From: Oscillospiraceae bacterium
GTDB lineage: Bacteria > Bacillota > Clostridia > Oscillospirales > Ruminococcaceae
Reading direction: 5' to 3'
Assembly: GCA_902779915.1 (NCBI GenBank)
Contig: CACZDM010000001.1
Span: forward strand, 1 to 64,000
DNA length: 64,000 bases
Each line of letters opens with the position of its first letter. Position 1 is the first letter of the stretch. Positions 19,094-28,525 of this stretch are shown in pieces. The notes under the pieces are model-generated. The model made no database searches. It saw nothing but the letters and a program-made list of their open reading frames with translations, and was not told the origin of the DNA. A program made the translations under genes and the position numbers.

Positions 19094-19109
19094 ACACAAT
19101 ATATAGTGC
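19094..19109. promoter_or_regulatory. Single NrdR-box-like palindrome
   Basis: ACACAATATATAGTGC differs in one end base from the known NrdR consensus ACACWATATATWGTGT. It lies upstream of nrdD, in the right place for repression by NrdR. Only one box was found; two, 15-16 bases apart, are usual. Confidence 0.6.
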
Positions 19110-19491
19110 ATTTATCAAAAAAAATAATCGAAGCACCAACCCACTTCAAAACCTCTGTAAACATGATATACCCTTTAAATCAAAAAGTCAAGGCCAATAA
19201 TCATACAAAATCTGGACGTAAATATGCTTGATATTTATCTATTTTGACCAAATTGAATGTGAATTTGCTTGCTTCATTTAAAATATATATGAAAATGGAC
19301 GTCATTTTTTGATTGCCGTTTAATTTATTAGGATATCGCGCAATTAAATTTTCTAATAAACATTTTGTGATGTGTGTGGTTCAAAATTCCAGCATAAATT
19401 GAAAATATTACTGCTTTTGGCAATAATATACATAAAATTTTAAAATTCGCCTTAATTTTTTAGAGAATTTGACAAATTTTATTCAAAAAAC

Positions 19492-19520
19492 TTGAAAACA
19501 AACTTGGCTTATGATAGAAT
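19492..19520 (+). promoter_or_regulatory. Promoter of the amino-acid ABC transporter operon
   Basis: TTGAAA (19492-19497), 17 bases, TAGAAT (19515-19520). The rest of the interval 19110-19490 shows nothing recognisable. Confidence 0.65.
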
Positions 19521-19568
19521 AGAGTGTAATATTGAACTTAATTTTTTTACGGATGGATGTGAATTTTT

Positions 19569-21068
19569 ATGAAAGTATTTAAAAAAAATTTCGCAATATT
19601 GACTATACTTTTTGTTGTGTTGGAAATTTTTAGCTTTGGTTTTTTGGGGTTAAAAGCTCGGGCTCTGGCCTTTGAAACCATTAATGAAGGCGTTTTAACC
19701 GTTGGAACAGAAGCAGGTTTTCCTCCTTTTGAATATATAGGCGAAGACGGAAATCCAACCGGATTTGACATCGAATTTATCAAAGCAGTTGGTGAAAAGA
19801 TGGGTCTTAAAGTTGAAATTCAAGACATGGATTTTAACTCTCTGGTCGCCTCGGTTGGAACAAAAATTGACATAGCAATTGCCGGAATGACAGTGACTGA
19901 AGAAAGAAAGCTTGCTGTTGATTTTTCCGAGAAATACTATGACGCTGAGCAATGCGTTATAACGCGCAAAGATTCAAAGATCGAAAGCTCAAGCGATCTT
20001 TCTGGCGTTACGATTGCGGCTCAACTTGGGACAACCGGAAATATTCTCGCAGATGAAATCGTCGAAAATCATCCCGAAACAATTCTAAAAACATATGATA
20101 AATTTAATAACGCCGTCAATGATTTAAGGGCTAAGCGCGTTGATGCAATAATTCTTGACAAATTTCCCGCGAGGACGTTCGAAAAAATATATAAAGGTGA
20201 ATTAAAAACAATACCTGGCGATCAATTTGACTTTGAAATAGAAAAATATGCGATTGCTATGCCAAAAAACAACCCCTCTCTCCAAAGCGCAATCAATGAG
20301 GCCATATCCGAGGTCAAAAATGATGGAACATATGATAAAATTCTAGACAAATATATAAATGCCGATATCAGCTCGGATTCCAAGGGTCTCTGGGCGCAGT
20401 TTGTTTCTTCCTTCATCGAGTCCAATCGATTTGTTTTATATTTGAACGGGCTTTTGGTTTCGATTGAAATTTCTGTTTTTGCTGCTCTGATTGGTCTGGC
20501 TTTAGGAATGGTTCTTGCTTTGATGAAAATTGCTAAAAACCACAAAGGCAAACGCCCTATATTTAGCTATATTGCTGATTTTTACATTGACATCATCCGC
20601 GGAACGCCGCTTGTTTTGCAGCTTTTGATCATGTGGTTTATAATCATGCAAAGCAGCAAAAATGGAATTTTAGTTGCAACGCTGACATTCGGCCTAAACA
20701 GCGCGGCGTATGTTGCTGAGATCATTCGATCGGGAATTTTAGCGATAAGCAAAGGGCAAATGGAAGCTGGCATATCGATGGGATTTTCAAAAATTCAAAC
20801 CATGCGATATGTTGTCTTGCCCCAAGCTTTAAAGAATTCTCTTCCTTCGCTGTGTAATGAATTCATAAGCCTCCTCAAAGAAACGGCAATTGTTGGGTAT
20901 GTTGCGCTTTCAGATTTAACTCGCGTTGCAAACCAAATTTCATCTGCAACATATCAACCATTTATGCCGCTAATTGGCGCCGCTTTAATATACTTTGTCT
21001 TAATAAAGATTTTGTCTTCTCTTGTTAAGATGTTGGAAAAGAGGTTGAATAAATATGATATCTGTTAA
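19569..21068 (+). CDS. Fused substrate-binding protein and permease of a polar amino-acid ABC transporter
   Basis: 499 residues. An N-terminal membrane or signal segment (1-33) is followed by a solute-binding family 3 domain (about 38-262: LTVGTEAGFPPFEYIGEDGN, TGFDIEFIKAVGEKMGL). A HisM/GlnP-type permease domain (about 275-499) carries the ATPase-contact loop EAGISMGFSKIQTMRYVVLPQ. Fusing receptor to channel is known in Gram-positive glutamine/arginine-type importers and keeps the binding domain tethered outside the membrane. The exact amino acid cannot be read from sequence. It overlaps the ATPase gene by 14 bases. Confidence 0.93.
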   Translation: MKVFKKNFAILTILFVVLEIFSFGFLGLKARALAFETINEGVLTVGTEAGFPPFEYIGEDGNPTGFDIEFIKAVGEKMGLKVEIQDMDFNSLVASVGTKIDIAIAGMTVTEERKLAVDFSEKYYDAEQCVITRKDSKIESSSDLSGVTIAAQLGTTGNILADEIVENHPETILKTYDKFNNAVNDLRAKRVDAIILDKFPARTFEKIYKGELKTIPGDQFDFEIEKYAIAMPKNNPSLQSAINEAISEVKNDGTYDKILDKYINADISSDSKGLWAQFVSSFIESNRFVLYLNGLLVSIEISVFAALIGLALGMVLALMKIAKNHKGKRPIFSYIADFYIDIIRGTPLVLQLLIMWFIIMQSSKNGILVATLTFGLNSAAYVAEIIRSGILAISKGQMEAGISMGFSKIQTMRYVVLPQALKNSLPSLCNEFISLLKETAIVGYVALSDLTRVANQISSATYQPFMPLIGAALIYFVLIKILSSLVKMLEKRLNKYDIC

Positions 21069-21777
21069 AAATTTAGAGAAACATTTTGGCGAAAACCACG
21101 TTTTAAAAAACATAAATTGCAAGATAAACGATGGAGAGACAATTGTTATAATAGGGCCTTCTGGCTCTGGAAAAAGCACTTTTTTACGATGCTTAAATTT
21201 GTTGGAAGCTCCATCAAGCGGGCAGATATGGTTTGATGACGTTGAAATAACAGACAACAAAAACGACATAAACAAAATTCGACAAAAAATGAACATGGTC
21301 TTTCAGCAATTCAATCTATATAATAATTTGACTGTTTTAAAAAATATCACACTCGCTCCAATAAAGCTCAAAAAAGTTGAAAAAAAACAGGCCGAAAAAG
21401 AAGCAATGGCTTTGCTTGAGCAGATCGACCTGTCGGACAAAGCGAGTGCATATCCCAGCCAACTCTCAGGGGGGCAAAGGCAGCGCGTTGCAATTGTCAG
21501 GTCGCTGGCCATGAAGCCCAAGGTTGTTTTGTTTGATGAGCCAACTTCTGCCCTGGATCCCGAGATGACTGCTGAGGTTTTAAAGGCGATGGAAAAGTTG
21601 AGCCAGCTTGGCCTGACGATGATTTGCGTGACGCATGAAATGGAATTCGCCAAAAAAGTTGCAAATCGTGTGATATTTATGGAGGATGGGCAAATTGTTG
21701 AAGAAAATCAGCCAAACGAAATTTTTTCAAACCCCCAAAGCGAAAGGCTGAAAAGTTTTCTTTCAAAAATTTTGTGA
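21055..21777 (+). CDS. ATP-binding subunit of the polar amino-acid ABC transporter
   Basis: 240 residues, the normal length for GlnQ/HisP-type ATPases. Walker A GPSGSGKST, Q-loop NMVFQQFNLY, signature LSGGQRQRVA, Walker B VVLFDEPTSALDPE and switch His in CVTHEM are all intact. The start overlaps the end of the fused receptor-permease gene by 14 bases, so the two are co-translated and form one importer. It converges with the flavodoxin gene, whose stop lies 19 bases further on. Confidence 0.95.
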   Translation: MISVKNLEKHFGENHVLKNINCKINDGETIVIIGPSGSGKSTFLRCLNLLEAPSSGQIWFDDVEITDNKNDINKIRQKMNMVFQQFNLYNNLTVLKNITLAPIKLKKVEKKQAEKEAMALLEQIDLSDKASAYPSQLSGGQRQRVAIVRSLAMKPKVVLFDEPTSALDPEMTAEVLKAMEKLSQLGLTMICVTHEMEFAKKVANRVIFMEDGQIVEENQPNEIFSNPQSERLKSFLSKIL

Positions 21778-21796
21778 TATGGCCTTAAAAATGTGA

Positions 21797-22303
21797 CTAT
21801 ACCCAATTTTTAACTTTTGACTTTGAACCATCCACTTTAGAGCCAAGTATTTCAAGACCGTCTGAAATTTTTGCCCCAATGCAAAGCTTTTGTAGTTGCT
21901 GCGGAACTTGCGATATGCCCGATCCTTCATGAGTAACAAATGGTTTTACAATTTTCCCTTCAAAATTCAAATCTTGAAGCGCTGTGAACAATTCCTCCGG
22001 CATCTTGCCCCAATAAATCGGCGCGCCAATATATATAACCTCGTATTTTGAAATGTCCGGAACCTTTCCTTTTATTGGGGCGTTGTGAGTCTTGATCCTT
22101 TGCTTGGCTTGGTCAATGCATATCATATATTTTTCTGAATATTTCACAAGCGGCTCAACTTTAAACATATCCGCGCCAGTGAGCTCTTTAATATATTCAG
22201 CAACGACTTCGGTGTTGCCTTTGTTTATAAATTTTATTTCGCCGCCAAAATAGTTCTCATCCGCCCTGGAAAAATAAATGATCAAACTTTTTGTGTTGTT
22301 CAT
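21797..22303 (-). CDS. Flavodoxin-family protein
   Basis: 168 residues. The N-terminal strand and FMN phosphate loop region (SLIIYFSRADENYFGG, then NKGNTEVVAEYI) and the YIGAPIYWGKMPEEL line are typical of flavodoxin-like proteins of the flavodoxin_4 type. It probably carries electrons or acts as a small FMN-dependent reductase in the cytoplasm. It lies 22 bases behind ppdK on the same strand with its own AAAGGAGG site, so the two are probably co-transcribed. Confidence 0.85.
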   Translation of the reverse strand: MNNTKSLIIYFSRADENYFGGEIKFINKGNTEVVAEYIKELTGADMFKVEPLVKYSEKYMICIDQAKQRIKTHNAPIKGKVPDISKYEVIYIGAPIYWGKMPEELFTALQDLNFEGKIVKPFVTHEGSGISQVPQQLQKLCIGAKISDGLEILGSKVDGSKSKVKNWV

Positions 22304-22325
22304 ATGTTTAATTGCCTCCTTTTTT

Positions 22326-24968
22326 TCATAATATTCGCAAATTTTTATTCTTTATCGAAGCTTGAGCTGCGGCAAGCCTTGCGACTGGAACCCTGTATGG
22401 CGAACAGGAAACATAGTCTAGACCAATTGAGTCGAAAAACTCTATGCTTTCGGGGTCTGCCCCATGTTCGCCGCAAACCCCAAGGCAGATGTTTGGGCGA
22501 GTCTTTCTGCCAAGCTCAGAAGCGATTTCAACCAATTTTCCAACGCCGTCTTTGTCTAATTTCGAAAAAGGATCGTGTTCATATATTTTTTTGCTATAGT
22601 AATCTTTCAAAAATTTACTGGAATCATCGCGGCTAAGCCCATATGTCATCTGGGTCAGGTCATTTGTTCCAAAGCTAAAAAATTCAGCGTCTTTTGCTAT
22701 TTCGTTTGCAGTTAAAGCTGCTCGCGGGACTTCAATCATTGTTCCAACAACATATTTTAACTTGATTTTTGTGGACTTGATCAGCGAGTCTGCTGTTTTG
22801 ACGATAACTTTTTTAACATGCTGCAGCTCTTTAACATCACCAACCAATGGAATCATGATTTCAGGAACCAAATTCCAGTCTGGATGTTTTTTTGAAACAT
22901 TGATTGCCGCGTTTATGATGGCCGTCGTTTGCATAACCGCAATTTCTGGATATGTTATCGCTAGGCGACATCCGCGATGGCCCATCATCGGGTTAAACTC
23001 CCTCAAAGATTTAACCCTTGATTTTATTTCATCCAGCGAAACCCCCATATCCTGCGCAAGCCTTTCCTGCTGGGGCCTTTTTTGAGGAACAAATTCATGC
23101 AAAGGCGGGTCTAGAAGGCGTATTGTGACTGGTTTTTCTTCCAAAGCTTCATAAATTTTTTCAAAATCTTTTTGCTGAATTGGCAAAAGCTTATTTAGAG
23201 CGTCTTTTCTTTGTTTTTCAGTTTCAGAAACAATCATCTGGCGCATAACCCGAATCCTGTCCGAGTCAAAAAACATGTGTTCCGTCCGACAAAGCCCAAC
23301 TCCTTTTGCTCCAAAGCAAACAGCCTGCCTAGCATCACGAGGTGTGTCTGCGTTGGCTCGAACTTTTAAGCGCGCGATTTCGTCCGCCCAGTCCATTATA
23401 GTCTTGAAATATCCAGAAATTTTCGCATCAACCGTTGAAATCGCCTCGCCATACACATTTCCAGTTAATCCATCCAATGATATATAATCGCCTTTTGTAT
23501 ATTTTTTTCCACTAATCTCAACAAAATTTTTCTCTTCATCAACCTTAATTCCTGCGCAGCCACATATGCAACATTTCCCCATTCCTCGGGCAACAACCGC
23601 TGCGTGCGACGTCATTCCTCCCCTCATCGTCAAAACGCCTTGAGCTGAATTCATTCCCTCGATGTCTTCCGGCGAAGTTTCCGAACGAACCAAAACCACC
23701 TTATCGCCATTTTGAGCCCCATAAATCGCGTCTTTCGAGCAAAAAACAACCTTCCCGCAAGCCGCCCCAGGAGAAGCCGCAAGCCCTGAGGCTATTGGAG
23801 AAAGCTTTTCCAGTTTTTGCTTGTCAAACCGGGGATGGAGCAAAGCATCTAAAGAGTTTGGGTCGATCATTTGAACCGCCTCTTGCTTGCTGATTTTTCC
23901 TTCAGAAACCAAGTCACAAGCTATTTTTAAAGCTGCAAAAGGCGTCCTTTTCCCATTTCGCGTCTGCAAAATATATAGCTTTCCTTCCTCAACTGTGAAT
24001 TCAACGTCCTGCATATCTTTATAATGATTTTCAAGTATATCACATATTTTCTTCAGCTTTTCATAAATTTTCGGCATAATCTTGTTTAAATCAGCAATTG
24101 GGCTTGGAGTCCTGATTCCTGCGACAACGTCTTCCCCTTGCGCATTCATCAAAAATTCCCCAAACAGATTATTCTCACCTGTTGATGCGTTTCGTGTGAA
24201 TAAAACACCTGTTCCGGACTGCTTGCCCATGTTTCCAAAAACCATCATCTGAACATTAACAGCAGTTCCCCAATCAGACGGAATATCATTCAGCTGCCTA
24301 TAATATATTGCACGAGGTGTGTTCCGGGATCTGAAAACCGCTTCAACCGCTTCAATCAATTGAACTTTAGGAGATGAAGGGAATTCACATTTTTTATGAT
24401 ATCTGTAATATTGTTTAAACTGTTTGATTATATTTTCAAGATCAGCTTCGTCCAGCTCAACGTCAAGCTCAATCCCTTTTGATTTTTTAACATTTTCGAT
24501 TATATCTTCAAAATCCTTGCAATCCATCCCCATAACAACATTCGAAAACATTTGAATAAACCTGCGATATGAATCCAGGGCAAAGCGCCTGTTTTTCGTC
24601 TTTTTCGCAAGCCCTTCCAAAACTTCATCATTAAGCCCTAAATTGAGAATTGTGTCCATCATGCCTGGCATCGAAACCCGAGCGCCCGATCGAACCGAAA
24701 CCAACAGAGGATTTTTGGGATCTGCGAACTTTTTTTGAGAGGATTGCTCCAATTTTAACATATATTCCTCTATTTGAGAAATAATCGGTTGAGGAAGCTT
24801 TTTATTATTACCATAATATTCAGCGCAGGCCTGGGTGGATATTGTGAATCCAGCTGGAACAGGGAGCCCCATATGCTTCATTTGCGCAAGATTTGCGCCT
24901 TTTCCGCCTAAAATTTCACGCATTGCTTGGTTGCCTTCTTCAAATGAATAAACAAATTTAGTTTCCAT
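22326..24968 (-). CDS. ppdK: Pyruvate, phosphate dikinase
   Basis: 880 residues, the standard length. The N-terminal ATP-grasp domain (1 to about 350, KGANLAQM, GTGVLFTRNASTGE) is followed by the swivelling phosphohistidine domain with His455 in GGMTSHAAVVARG. The C-terminal PEP/pyruvate barrel has LCRTEHMFF, GTNDLTQMTYG and the catalytic Cys in CGEHGADP. It interconverts pyruvate, ATP and phosphate with PEP, AMP and pyrophosphate, a usual glycolytic enzyme in anaerobic clostridia. A good promoter lies about 80 bases upstream. The flavodoxin gene follows. Confidence 0.98.
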   Translation of the reverse strand: METKFVYSFEEGNQAMREILGGKGANLAQMKHMGLPVPAGFTISTQACAEYYGNNKKLPQPIISQIEEYMLKLEQSSQKKFADPKNPLLVSVRSGARVSMPGMMDTILNLGLNDEVLEGLAKKTKNRRFALDSYRRFIQMFSNVVMGMDCKDFEDIIENVKKSKGIELDVELDEADLENIIKQFKQYYRYHKKCEFPSSPKVQLIEAVEAVFRSRNTPRAIYYRQLNDIPSDWGTAVNVQMMVFGNMGKQSGTGVLFTRNASTGENNLFGEFLMNAQGEDVVAGIRTPSPIADLNKIMPKIYEKLKKICDILENHYKDMQDVEFTVEEGKLYILQTRNGKRTPFAALKIACDLVSEGKISKQEAVQMIDPNSLDALLHPRFDKQKLEKLSPIASGLAASPGAACGKVVFCSKDAIYGAQNGDKVVLVRSETSPEDIEGMNSAQGVLTMRGGMTSHAAVVARGMGKCCICGCAGIKVDEEKNFVEISGKKYTKGDYISLDGLTGNVYGEAISTVDAKISGYFKTIMDWADEIARLKVRANADTPRDARQAVCFGAKGVGLCRTEHMFFDSDRIRVMRQMIVSETEKQRKDALNKLLPIQQKDFEKIYEALEEKPVTIRLLDPPLHEFVPQKRPQQERLAQDMGVSLDEIKSRVKSLREFNPMMGHRGCRLAITYPEIAVMQTTAIINAAINVSKKHPDWNLVPEIMIPLVGDVKELQHVKKVIVKTADSLIKSTKIKLKYVVGTMIEVPRAALTANEIAKDAEFFSFGTNDLTQMTYGLSRDDSSKFLKDYYSKKIYEHDPFSKLDKDGVGKLVEIASELGRKTRPNICLGVCGEHGADPESIEFFDSIGLDYVSCSPYRVPVARLAAAQASIKNKNLRIL

Positions 24969-25047
24969 AAAAAATTCCCTCCATATTCAAATATGTTCTA
25001 TTAAATGGAAAATTTTTGTTTGTCAACAATTTTCCATTCCATCATCA

Positions 25048-25076
25048 ATTATACCACACATAAAAACAAATTTCAA
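25048..25076 (-). promoter_or_regulatory. Promoter of ppdK
   Basis: Minus strand: TTGAAA (25076-25071), 17 bases, TATAAT (25053-25048). On the other strand tgcTATAAT near 25310 is a likely extended -10 box for the DUF5685 gene. Confidence 0.7.
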
Positions 25077-25355
25077 CTCTCTGTAAAAAGCAAACAATAA
25101 ATGCATATTTATAATAATTTTTGCTGGTTTAGCCTTGCTTATTCCTGCCCTTTCTTTTCCGGGTTAAAATTTCAAAATGCATTTTAAAAAATCGTTATTT
25201 TAAACATTTTTTCTGCAAAATATTATGTGATTTTTGGTTAATTCTAACAATCTTATTATGCATACGCTAAATGTGTTTAAAAATTTGTTTTAATATTTTA
25301 AATTTTGTGCTATAATATAATTTAAGTTGTTAATGCGTTTGAAAGGTGTATGATA

Positions 25356-26261
25356 ATGTTTGGATATGTTAGGCCGTTTATACCTGAGCTGAGAGTTTGT
25401 GAAAATGAAATATATAGAGCGATTTACTGCGGATTGTGTAAACAACTTGGGCGATCATATAGTCAACTATCTCGCTTGATACTGCGCTATGATATTGTTT
25501 TTTTAGTTTTGTTTTCGCTTGGTTTATCGGAGGAAAGTGTTGAATTCAAAATGCAAAGTTGCCTGCTCCATCCCTTCAAAAAGGAGCTTTGTCTTGAAAA
25601 ATGCTCCTCTCTGGAAAAAGCTGCTGACATTAGCGTTATTTTCGCCTATTTTAAATTTATTGACAATGTTAGGGATGAGAAATTTTTCAAACGATTCATC
25701 TCAAACTTGAGCCTTTTGACTTTTAAAAATATGTTTCAAAAAGCAGCCAAACGTCAAAGCGAAATATCAGACATTATTGAAAATTTTATGAGTAACCAAA
25801 TTAATTTGGAAAACAGTCAAGAATTTTCTTTAGATCAAGCGTGTGATCCAACGGCAAAATGTTTGGGACTCGTTGCTCAAACTCTCTCAAATAATCCACA
25901 AAAGCAAAAAAATTTATACAGAATAGGATATATGATTGGCAGATATATTTATATTATGGATGCGCTTGATGACATAGACAAAGATTTTAAATCAAAAGCT
26001 TTCAACCCTTTCCTTCAAAAAAATGCCGAGCTTAATGCTGAAAAAAAATCAAAAATTTTTCAAAATGCTTTATTATCTTTAAATTTTTCCATTGCTCAAC
26101 TTGCGGAATCTTTTGAACGCCTGCAAATTCAAAAATATAAGTCTATAATAAAAAATATAATATATTTTGGCCTGCGATCTGCCGGAAAAAAAGTTTTTGA
26201 AAAACACGGCCAACCCCTCTCGCTTTTTGAAAATTGTTGTTGGAAATCGAAAAATGCTTGA
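25356..26261 (+). CDS. DUF5685 family protein
   Basis: 301 residues from the ATG at 25356; a start two codons earlier is possible. The family opens with FGYVRPFIPELRVCENE, followed by YCGLCKQLGRSYSQLSR and, near residue 205, the acidic line YIMDALDDIDKDFKS. It is a mostly helical cytoplasmic protein whose biochemical role is unknown. In clostridia it commonly lies next to a DnaJ-domain gene, as here (47 bases apart), which suggests a joint function. Confidence 0.85.
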   Translation: MFGYVRPFIPELRVCENEIYRAIYCGLCKQLGRSYSQLSRLILRYDIVFLVLFSLGLSEESVEFKMQSCLLHPFKKELCLEKCSSLEKAADISVIFAYFKFIDNVRDEKFFKRFISNLSLLTFKNMFQKAAKRQSEISDIIENFMSNQINLENSQEFSLDQACDPTAKCLGLVAQTLSNNPQKQKNLYRIGYMIGRYIYIMDALDDIDKDFKSKAFNPFLQKNAELNAEKKSKIFQNALLSLNFSIAQLAESFERLQIQKYKSIIKNIIYFGLRSAGKKVFEKHGQPLSLFENCCWKSKNA

Positions 26262-26308
26262 CTTTTTGAATTTTTATAAACCGCTGCTGATTTGGAGGAT
26301 ATTACAAT

Positions 26309-26962
26309 ATGGAAAAATTTTATAAATTATTAGGAATTGACGAAACCGCAACCGATTCACAGGTCAAAGCTGCGTATATTGCGATGAAAAACAAATATGA
26401 CCCCGGAAGCTATGAAAAAGAAGACCTCATTCGCCACGCAAAGGAAAAAACAAAGGAAATAACCCAAGCTTTTGACGAAATAATGAACAGCCGAAGGATG
26501 GACAGAATGAAAAACGGGGAGCCTGTTGCCGACAATTCAGACGCATATGACGGCGCAGGATCAAATGGAGCTTCTGATGATTTTAGCTATATCCAGCAAT
26601 TGATTGAATCGGATGACCTCGACGCTGCTGAAGAAAGCCTTGACGCAATGCCCCAAAATCTTCGAACAGCAAATTGGTTTTACTTAAAGGGCTTGATATT
26701 CTTTAAAAAAGGCTGGCTTGGAGAAGCAACCGAATTTTTCTCCGCGTCTTGCAAAATGGACCCAAAAAACATAACATATAAACGCGCTTTAGAGCAGGCC
26801 GTTTGGCAAAGAAGCGGAAATTTTGGAAATCCAAACGGCAAAGATTCATATCAAAGCATGGCAGGGTGCGCGCCTGGATGCGATCTGTGTAATATATGCG
26901 GCGCGTTTCTTTGCGCAGACTGCTGCTTCAGGTGTATGGGCGGAAATTATACTAGGTGTTGA
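26309..26962 (+). CDS. DnaJ-domain protein with cysteine-rich C-terminus
   Basis: 217 residues. The N-terminal J-domain-like helices (KFYKLLGIDETATDSQVKAA, about 1-70) carry KYDPGS where an HPD motif would stand, so the canonical Hsp70-stimulating HPD is absent. Residues about 95-160 are TPR-like helices (NWFYLKGLIFFKKGWLGEA). The last 30 residues hold eight cysteines (CAPGCDLCNICG, CADCC), probably a metal site or membrane-proximal knot. Second gene of the DUF5685 cluster, 19 bases before the membrane-protein gene. Confidence 0.85.
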   Translation: MEKFYKLLGIDETATDSQVKAAYIAMKNKYDPGSYEKEDLIRHAKEKTKEITQAFDEIMNSRRMDRMKNGEPVADNSDAYDGAGSNGASDDFSYIQQLIESDDLDAAEESLDAMPQNLRTANWFYLKGLIFFKKGWLGEATEFFSASCKMDPKNITYKRALEQAVWQRSGNFGNPNGKDSYQSMAGCAPGCDLCNICGAFLCADCCFRCMGGNYTRC

Positions 26963-26981
26963 AATTGGAAGGACCTGACCA

Positions 26982-27512
26982 ATGGGAGATATTAAAAAAA
27001 TAACATATTGTGGGTTGATTTCTGCGCTGAGTGTTGCTATAATGTTTATGGGGGGGGTTGTTTCATTTTTAGATTACTCTGTTTCCGGACTTTGCGGAGC
27101 GTTTTTGATTGTTGTTGTCTTGGAAATTGGAAAAACTCGCGCTTTTTTCGTTTATCTGACGGTTTCAGCTTTATCTTTAATCCTGATTGCTGAAAAAAAC
27201 ATAGCCCTAACTTATATTCTAATATTTGGATATTATCCCATGCTAAAATCATCCATTGAAAAATTAAACGCAAGAATTTTAGAATTTTTTTTAAAGCTTT
27301 CAATATTTTTCATTTCAAATCTGCTGTATTTTTCTTTAACCGCTTTAGTGTTTAGGCTCGATTTTCTCATGGAATCCGGTTTTTTAATGTTGGTTTTGAG
27401 TTTTTTGACTTCGGTTTTAACGTCCCAAGTCTATGATATCTTTCTCTCATGCTTTGCAACACACTATATAAAAGTGCTTCGCCCCAAAATTTTTAAACAT
27501 ATTTTTAAATAA
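26982..27512 (+). CDS. Small integral membrane protein of the DUF5685-DnaJ cluster
   Basis: 176 residues with about five hydrophobic membrane segments (ISALSVAIMFMGGVVSF, GAFLIVVVLEIG and others). It resembles the S-component-like membrane proteins often found behind DUF5685 and DnaJ genes in clostridia. The line YILIFGYYPMLKSSIEKL is probably a conserved cytoplasmic loop. No ligand can be inferred. It is the third gene of this cluster, 19 bases behind the DnaJ gene. Confidence 0.75.
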   Translation: MGDIKKITYCGLISALSVAIMFMGGVVSFLDYSVSGLCGAFLIVVVLEIGKTRAFFVYLTVSALSLILIAEKNIALTYILIFGYYPMLKSSIEKLNARILEFFLKLSIFFISNLLYFSLTALVFRLDFLMESGFLMLVLSFLTSVLTSQVYDIFLSCFATHYIKVLRPKIFKHIFK

Positions 27513-27673
27513 ACTAAAAAAACACATATTAATTTAAATTATTATATTTTGACCCATTCTCTCGCTTATATGCTAATTATCCTAAAATATATGCTTAATT
27601 GTCAAAAATTGCGATAAATTCTATTGTTTTTTCAAACATACGTAAATTTTACATAATTAAGGAGGCCTGTGGC

Positions 27674-28375
27674 ATGAAAAAGTCAGTTAATAATTTATTA
27701 ATAATTTTATATTATATTATTTTTGTGTTATTTTTTACTGGATGTGGAGTATTTTTCAATCCTTCAAACCACGTTAACGCCACGCTGAATTTTGTATATA
27801 AAGGAGAATTTGAGCAGTATTCTAAACTAAAATCAATTCCTGTCGATAGGCTAAAAAATGAATATGAAAAAAACTATGAAGAGCGCGCGGATCAACTTGC
27901 TAAACTTTTGTCTTTTGTTGATGAAAATGGAAACGTCAAAATGAGCGAGTCAATAAAATCTCAATTGATCGAGTTTGCAAAAACACTATATAGTAAAGCA
28001 GACTATAAATTATCCGACTCGGTTGAAAAAATGGAAAACTATGGATATATTATCAAAGTCCAAGTCTTGCCAATAATGATCTTCGAAGACAGCAAAGATC
28101 AAGTGAAATCTTTTGCCGATAAATATAATTCAGACATAATTGAGGGCAAATATAACGATAAAACCGCCTATTCTGAAGATGATGTTAGCGAAATATATCA
28201 GCAGGGGATTTTGGATATCCTCAAAGAAAAAATCAACAATTTAAGATATGGAGAGCCGCAATATGTTGACTTGCGTTTCATCCACACCGGCAACGCCAAA
28301 GCAGACAGCGAAGACACGCTATGTCAGGAAGATGTGAATAAACTTTCTGAATTGATTGTTAAATATCCATCCTGA
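27674..28375 (+). CDS. Putative lipoprotein, DUF5105-like
   Basis: 233 residues from the ATG at 27674 behind AAGGAGG; an upstream in-frame extension has no ribosome binding site. The signal peptide ends in a lipobox (VLFFTGCG) with Cys24 as the lipidated residue. The mature part is a soluble alpha/beta domain with a charged helical middle (EKNYEERADQLAKLLSF) and a C-terminal QYVDLRFIHTG strand. It resembles clostridial DUF5105 lipoproteins, which is a tentative match. It lies upstream of the two-component system but has its own leader. Confidence 0.7.
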   Translation: MKKSVNNLLIILYYIIFVLFFTGCGVFFNPSNHVNATLNFVYKGEFEQYSKLKSIPVDRLKNEYEKNYEERADQLAKLLSFVDENGNVKMSESIKSQLIEFAKTLYSKADYKLSDSVEKMENYGYIIKVQVLPIMIFEDSKDQVKSFADKYNSDIIEGKYNDKTAYSEDDVSEIYQQGILDILKEKINNLRYGEPQYVDLRFIHTGNAKADSEDTLCQEDVNKLSELIVKYPS

Positions 28376-28525
28376 CTTTTAACTGCGCTCGGGACTTTGG
28401 TTTTAAAGACTTGAGTTTTTCCAATTTTTATTATATAATATATTTGAATGGTTTTTTATTTTTTATAACTTATCATAATTATAATTTTTTGTTTACTTTA
28501 ATATATATGTTAGGAGGAATTATTT

